From Acidobacteriota bacterium (GTDB lineage: Bacteria > Acidobacteriota > Polarisedimenticolia > Gp22-AA2): 51,847 nucleotides of DNA. Positions within the stretch are counted from its first letter, which is position 1; every line of letters begins with the position of its first letter. The stretch is from positions 1-51,847 of the forward strand of contig JAGYID010000007.1 in NCBI GenBank assembly GCA_018606725.1, written 5' to 3'. Both the position numbers and the translations under genes were made by a program. The notes below the pieces were generated by a model. It did no database searches and was not told the origin of the DNA. It saw nothing but the letters and a program-made list of their open reading frames with translations. Below are positions 48,007-51,847 of this stretch, piece after piece.

Positions 48007-50026
48007 CTCCGGGGGGCAGCGATTCCGGATCGAGGACCAGCACGGCGGTGGCGTCGCCGAGATCGGTCGCTCCGCTGATGCCGGGGAGCTCGCGAGCCCA
48101 GGCGCCGATCGGCTTGACCACGATCTCTTGTTGCCCGGCGAAGCCATCGATCACGATCCCCAGGTCACGCCCGCCGGCGGAGGCGATCACCGCGTAGAGG
48201 CCGGCCGCGGCTGGCGCGCCGTCGGCCGCGCCGAACAGGGTGCGCAGCCGCACCAGGGGCAGCGATCCGCCCGGCCTGTCGTAAGACTCGGCTTTCCCCG
48301 CCGACCCGCGCAGGCGCGCCGGGTCGAGCCGGAGGTTCTCCCGGATGTCCCCGAGCGGGATGGCGAATCGCCGGCCGCCGGCCACCACGATGAGCGCGCG
48401 CACCAGCGACAGGCTCAACGGCACGCTGAGCGTGAAGGTGGTGCCCTGGCCGGCGATCGTCCGCGGTTCGATGGTGCCCTTCAGGCGCCGCAGCGCCGCA
48501 CCCACCGCGTCCAGGCCGACGCCGCGACCCGAGCCCTCGCTGACGGTCGAGGCGGTGCTGAACCCGGGCCGGAAGATCAGTTCGACGACCTCGGCGGACG
48601 TCAACGGCGCTCCGGGGGGCAGGAGCCCGCGCCGTTCCGCCGCGGCGCGCACCGCCGCCGGGTCGATGCCGCGCCCGTCGTCGCTGACCTCGAGTAGGAC
48701 GCGGCCGCCGCGACGGAAGGCGCACAACACCAGGCGGCCGCGCCGCGGTTTGCGGGCGGCGAGGCGCTCGGCGGGCGGCTCGAGACCGTGATCGAGCCCG
48801 TTGCGCAGCAGGTGCAGGAGCGGAGCCGCCAGCTCGTCGCTCACTGCCTTGTCGATCTCGGTGTCGCCGCCCATGGTGTGCAGGTCGACCTCCTTGCCGG
48901 CGCTGCGGGCGGCGCGGGCCACCATGCGGGTGAGGCGCGCGAACAGCTGCTCGAAGGGCACCAGCCGCGCCTCGAGCGTGGCTCGCTGCAGGGCGGCCAG
49001 CCGCGGCAGCAGGCGGCCGGCCTGGCGATCCAGGTCCGCCGCCAGGCGGTCGCCCGGGTGGGCTTCGCGCAGCCGCCGGGCGGCGGCGGCGACGGCGCCG
49101 CAGGCAATCCCCAGGTCGCCGGTCTGCGATAGCAGCTGATCAAGACGCGCCACCGGAACCCGCAGGGTGTCGGACAATCCCCGCAGCTCGTCGTCGCCGT
49201 TGACGGCTTCGCTCCCGGCCGACGGACCCGGCCCGTCATCCAGAAGGGCGCAGATGCGCACGCTCGCCTCCAGCCCCGCCAGCGGTGCGGCCGAGGGTTC
49301 GATCGGCTCCGCGCCGGCCGTCAGGATGGCGAAACGAGCCTCCTCGCCGGTGACGCTCTCCGGGATCGTGCTGAGGATCTCGGCGCGCTCGCCCAGCCAG
49401 GCGACGACGCTCCGCAGCGGCTCGTCGAACCCCTCGGGGGGCAGGCGGAGACGGACGAGCCGCACCGGCCTGCCGGCGCGCAGGTGCGCCTCGAGCCGCC
49501 CCTCCTCGTGTTCCGACAGGGCGGCGCGCAGCCCCGCGTCGAGATCGAGCCGGCGCAGCAGCGCGCCGGCGGAGGCCGCTCCGGGCGCCGGGGTTCCCTC
49601 GGCTCCGGCGCCGCCGACGGACCGCAGCCGCTCGACCAGCGCGGCGATCGGCCGCCCTCCCCTGCCGCCGGCGCGCCGGTCGCGCACCAGGCGGGAGAGC
49701 TGATCGACGCCGTCGTGCAGGGCATCGAGCGTCGCGGCATCGAGGCGCTCGGGCGCCAGCCGCAGCCGATCCATGACCGTCTCGACGGCATGCGCCAGGG
49801 CGCTCACGTCGTCGATGCCGAGCGACCCCGACAACCCCTTCAGGGAATGCACCCCGCGGAACATGCGATTGACCACCGCGGGCGACGCCCCGTCGCGCCC
49901 AAGCCCGGCTTCCAGGGCGGTCAGATCGGCCGTCAGCCCGTCGAAGATCTGCTCCGCTTCGGCGAAGAAGTCACGCTCCAGCTTCTGCCGCTCGGCGCGA
50001 TCGAAGAACTCGTCACGCTCGGACAT
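47984..50026 (-). CDS. cheA: CheA-type histidine kinase
   Basis: HPt 'MFRGVHSLKGLSGSLGIDDVSALAHAVE'; kinase 'LLHLLRNGLDHGLEPPAERLAARKPRRGRL', 'EVSDDGRGIDPAAV', 'GSGRGVGLDAVGAALRRLKG', C-term CheW-like domain. Start ATG 50026. Confidence 0.94.
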   Translation of the reverse strand: MSERDEFFDRAERQKLERDFFAEAEQIFDGLTADLTALEAGLGRDGASPAVVNRMFRGVHSLKGLSGSLGIDDVSALAHAVETVMDRLRLAPERLDAATLDALHDGVDQLSRLVRDRRAGGRGGRPIAALVERLRSVGGAGAEGTPAPGAASAGALLRRLDLDAGLRAALSEHEEGRLEAHLRAGRPVRLVRLRLPPEGFDEPLRSVVAWLGERAEILSTIPESVTGEEARFAILTAGAEPIEPSAAPLAGLEASVRICALLDDGPGPSAGSEAVNGDDELRGLSDTLRVPVARLDQLLSQTGDLGIACGAVAAAARRLREAHPGDRLAADLDRQAGRLLPRLAALQRATLEARLVPFEQLFARLTRMVARAARSAGKEVDLHTMGGDTEIDKAVSDELAAPLLHLLRNGLDHGLEPPAERLAARKPRRGRLVLCAFRRGGRVLLEVSDDGRGIDPAAVRAAAERRGLLPPGAPLTSAEVVELIFRPGFSTASTVSEGSGRGVGLDAVGAALRRLKGTIEPRTIAGQGTTFTLSVPLSLSLVRALIVVAGGRRFAIPLGDIRENLRLDPARLRGSAGKAESYDRPGGSLPLVRLRTLFGAADGAPAAAGLYAVIASAGGRDLGIVIDGFAGQQEIVVKPIGAWARELPGISGATDLGDATAVLVLDPESLPPGGARAGAA

Positions 50027-51587
50027 CGAAGCCGTCCGTTCCGCCCCGCGACCCGAGGGCGTCCACGCGCCGTTGCAGCAGCGCGCTGTGCAGCGCCGTT
50101 CCCGCCTGGACGACAAAGATCTCAAGGCCGCGCAGGTCGCCAATCGGCCGGCGGCCGAGACCATTGTCGCCGTATAGAAGTCCCAGGACCTGCCGCCCGG
50201 AGACCAGCGGCAGCACCGCCACCTCATCGGGCGGGGCCGTGCCCAGCCGCTCCAGCAGGGCGCCGTTCAGGCGGGAGCGCGGGATCGGTCCGACGTAGGG
50301 CAGCCGGCTGTGCGCGACCCGGTGCAGGAGCGAGCCGCGTACCAGCGGCAGCACCACTCCCCGCATGCGGTCCTCGAGGCTGGCGCCGGCGGTCTCGCTC
50401 CCGAATGCGCCGCTGCCGTGGGCCTCGACGCCGCGCACCGCGAACAGCACCCCGCGCTCGAAGTACTCCGCCCCGAGGCGCAGGACCAGCAGGGGGATCT
50501 CGACCGCCTCCTCGGAGTGCAGCTCCCCGACCAGCCCGCGCAACAGGGACAGCTGGTCGACGACCCGCACCGTCGGCTCCGGCCCGGGCCGATCGCCGGT
50601 CGCCAGTCGATCCGGGTTGCCCACGGCGGCGCGCACCTCCGCTGCGAAGCGGGCCAGGTGATCGCCGACCTGCGCCAGCGCGGCGCCCCCCAGGTCGGGG
50701 AATGGCAGATACCCCAGGGCGCCGGCGGCGCGCGCCTCGGCGCCGGCGGCGGGGTCGCGCACGTCCCCCAGCATGATCGCCGGCAGGCCCGGGGACAGCC
50801 GCTTGATCTGACGCATCAGCTCGAGGCCGCCCTGCCACCCCTTGCCGGCGGGGTCGGGCAGAACCAGGTCGCACACCAGCGTGAAGGCGATGCCGCGGCG
50901 CATCAGCGAGCGGGCCAGCTCGAGGCCCGAGGCCGGCGTGGCACAGGCCTCGACCTGATAGTGACGGCGCAGCAGCTCGTCCTTCAGCGCGTAGCGCAGC
51001 ACCGCCCGGTCGATGACCAGCAGGACGTGGCGCGGCACCGCCGGCCGCGCCGCGCGACGATCGGCAGTCGGTCGCGGCTCGCGTCGTCGATCGGCGGTCT
51101 GGCGGGCGGTGCGGCGAACCTCCTCCGGCGGCAGGATGGTCTCCGGCGACAATCCCTCGCTGACCCGGAGGCTGCCGCCGGGCGCCGGCGCGTCGTCCTC
51201 CGGGAGGAAGCGGAATTCCCCGTCCTGGAGCAGCACGAGGGCCCGCAGGATGGTGCGCAGCTCGTCGCGCACCACCCGCTCCAGGACGTCCTGCCCGACG
51301 GCGCCGAGCTCCACCAGCGCCGCGGACAGCGGCTGCCCGATTTCCGCCTGCCGCCGGCGTGCCTCCGGCAACCTGGCGCGATCGAGGTGGCCGCGCTCCA
51401 CCAGCAGGTCCTCGAGCTCGGTCTCGCCGTCGCCGAGGGTGGCGCCGCACACCAGCCCGTTGTGAAAGCGGACGCGTCGCTCGGCGTCGGGCGAGGTCAG
51501 GACGAGGGTGCCCGATTGGCGGCTGGCGTGAATCATCTGGAGGATGTCCGGGAACGACAGATCTTCCAGGCTGCCGACGACACTCAC
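50013..51587 (-). CDS. DUF4388 (PATAN-like) + receiver-like + GAF-like protein
   Basis: 'SLEDLSFPDILQMIHASRQSGTLVLTSPDAERRVRFHNGLVCGATLG' (DUF4388), then 'HVLLVIDRAVLRYALKDELLRRHYQVEAC...LVCDLVLPDPAG', and GAF-like 'EVAVLPLVSGRQVLGLLYGDNGL'. Confidence 0.8.
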   Translation of the reverse strand: MSVVGSLEDLSFPDILQMIHASRQSGTLVLTSPDAERRVRFHNGLVCGATLGDGETELEDLLVERGHLDRARLPEARRRQAEIGQPLSAALVELGAVGQDVLERVVRDELRTILRALVLLQDGEFRFLPEDDAPAPGGSLRVSEGLSPETILPPEEVRRTARQTADRRREPRPTADRRAARPAVPRHVLLVIDRAVLRYALKDELLRRHYQVEACATPASGLELARSLMRRGIAFTLVCDLVLPDPAGKGWQGGLELMRQIKRLSPGLPAIMLGDVRDPAAGAEARAAGALGYLPFPDLGGAALAQVGDHLARFAAEVRAAVGNPDRLATGDRPGPEPTVRVVDQLSLLRGLVGELHSEEAVEIPLLVLRLGAEYFERGVLFAVRGVEAHGSGAFGSETAGASLEDRMRGVVLPLVRGSLLHRVAHSRLPYVGPIPRSRLNGALLERLGTAPPDEVAVLPLVSGRQVLGLLYGDNGLGRRPIGDLRGLEIFVVQAGTALHSALLQRRVDALGSRGGTDGFDVRA

Positions 51588-51618
51588 GCTGCTCCCCCGA
51601 CGGACGGAGTCCGGGCGC

Positions 51619-51645
51619 GTCGGGTCCGCGGCGGTGCGGACCGAC
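51619..51645. repeat. Stem-loop in 5' leader of chemosensory operon
   Basis: GTC-(G bulge)-GGTCCGC / loop GGCGGT / GCGGACC-GAC: 10 bp with a single bulge, between the operon start and an AT-rich patch. Confidence 0.5.
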
Positions 51646-51727
51646 CCGATTGAAATCTAGTTCTTTAATTGGTTTGGGCCAGCCGGGCGGGAAATTACCG
51701 ATTGGTGATCGGCGGAGCGGGACCCCG

Positions 51728-51771
51728 CCGAATACCCGCGCAGGCTCCTAGGAGCCGGTCCGAGTATTCGG
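51728..51771. repeat. 44-bp concentric dyad: CCGAATAC-N7-GGCTCCTAGGAGCC-N7-GTATTCGG
   Basis: Perfect 14-bp palindrome (51743-51756) flanked symmetrically by perfect 8-bp arms, all sharing one centre at 51749.5. Confidence 0.7.
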
Positions 51772-51847
51772 CCGGGCCGCGCGCATGGGGCTTGCGGGTC
51801 GCAGACAAGGAGCGAGGAGGACAGTGACCTTGGTCGGTCATCGACGA

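Overview
High-GC bacterial chromosomal window with about 38 credible CDSs. I saw no tRNA, rRNA, CRISPR array or transposase. Coordinates include stop codons; starts were moved downstream of the ORF-track starts where overlap, RBS or domain content argued for it. Four blocks: (1) 366-8381: a fused LptF-LptG permease (+), then minus-strand genes including a HEAT-like protein, an unusual TM + SPFH-like + phosphodiesterase + TPR protein, and ahcY. (2) 8392-18711 (minus): housekeeping operon in the order leuS-lptE-holA-guaA-dnaE-metK. (3) 18856-44933 (plus): about 22 tightly packed, mostly stop/start-overlapping genes. It opens with a RiPP-like cassette (NTP_transf_5 nucleotidyltransferase, PqqD-like protein, radical SAM/SPASM enzyme, 63-aa Cys-containing precursor-like peptide, HprK-like kinase). 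Next come a catalytically degraded GspE/PilB ATPase fused to an HD-GYP-like domain and an S24/S26 peptidase fused to a Wza-type export protein. It then runs directly into a Wzx/Wzy-type exopolysaccharide locus (Wzc, ligase/polymerase, flippase, several glycosyltransferases, WecA-like, asnB). (4) 44876-51587 (minus): a non-canonical chemosensory operon (DUF4388-REC-GAF, CheA, CheW, Zn-ribbon pseudo-receiver, stand-alone CheB, coiled-coil GAF, CheY) with no MCP or CheR in view. The best candidate for an undescribed system is the RiPP-like cassette and its two fusion proteins wired into the EPS operon. All family calls are from reading motifs by eye; no database search was run.
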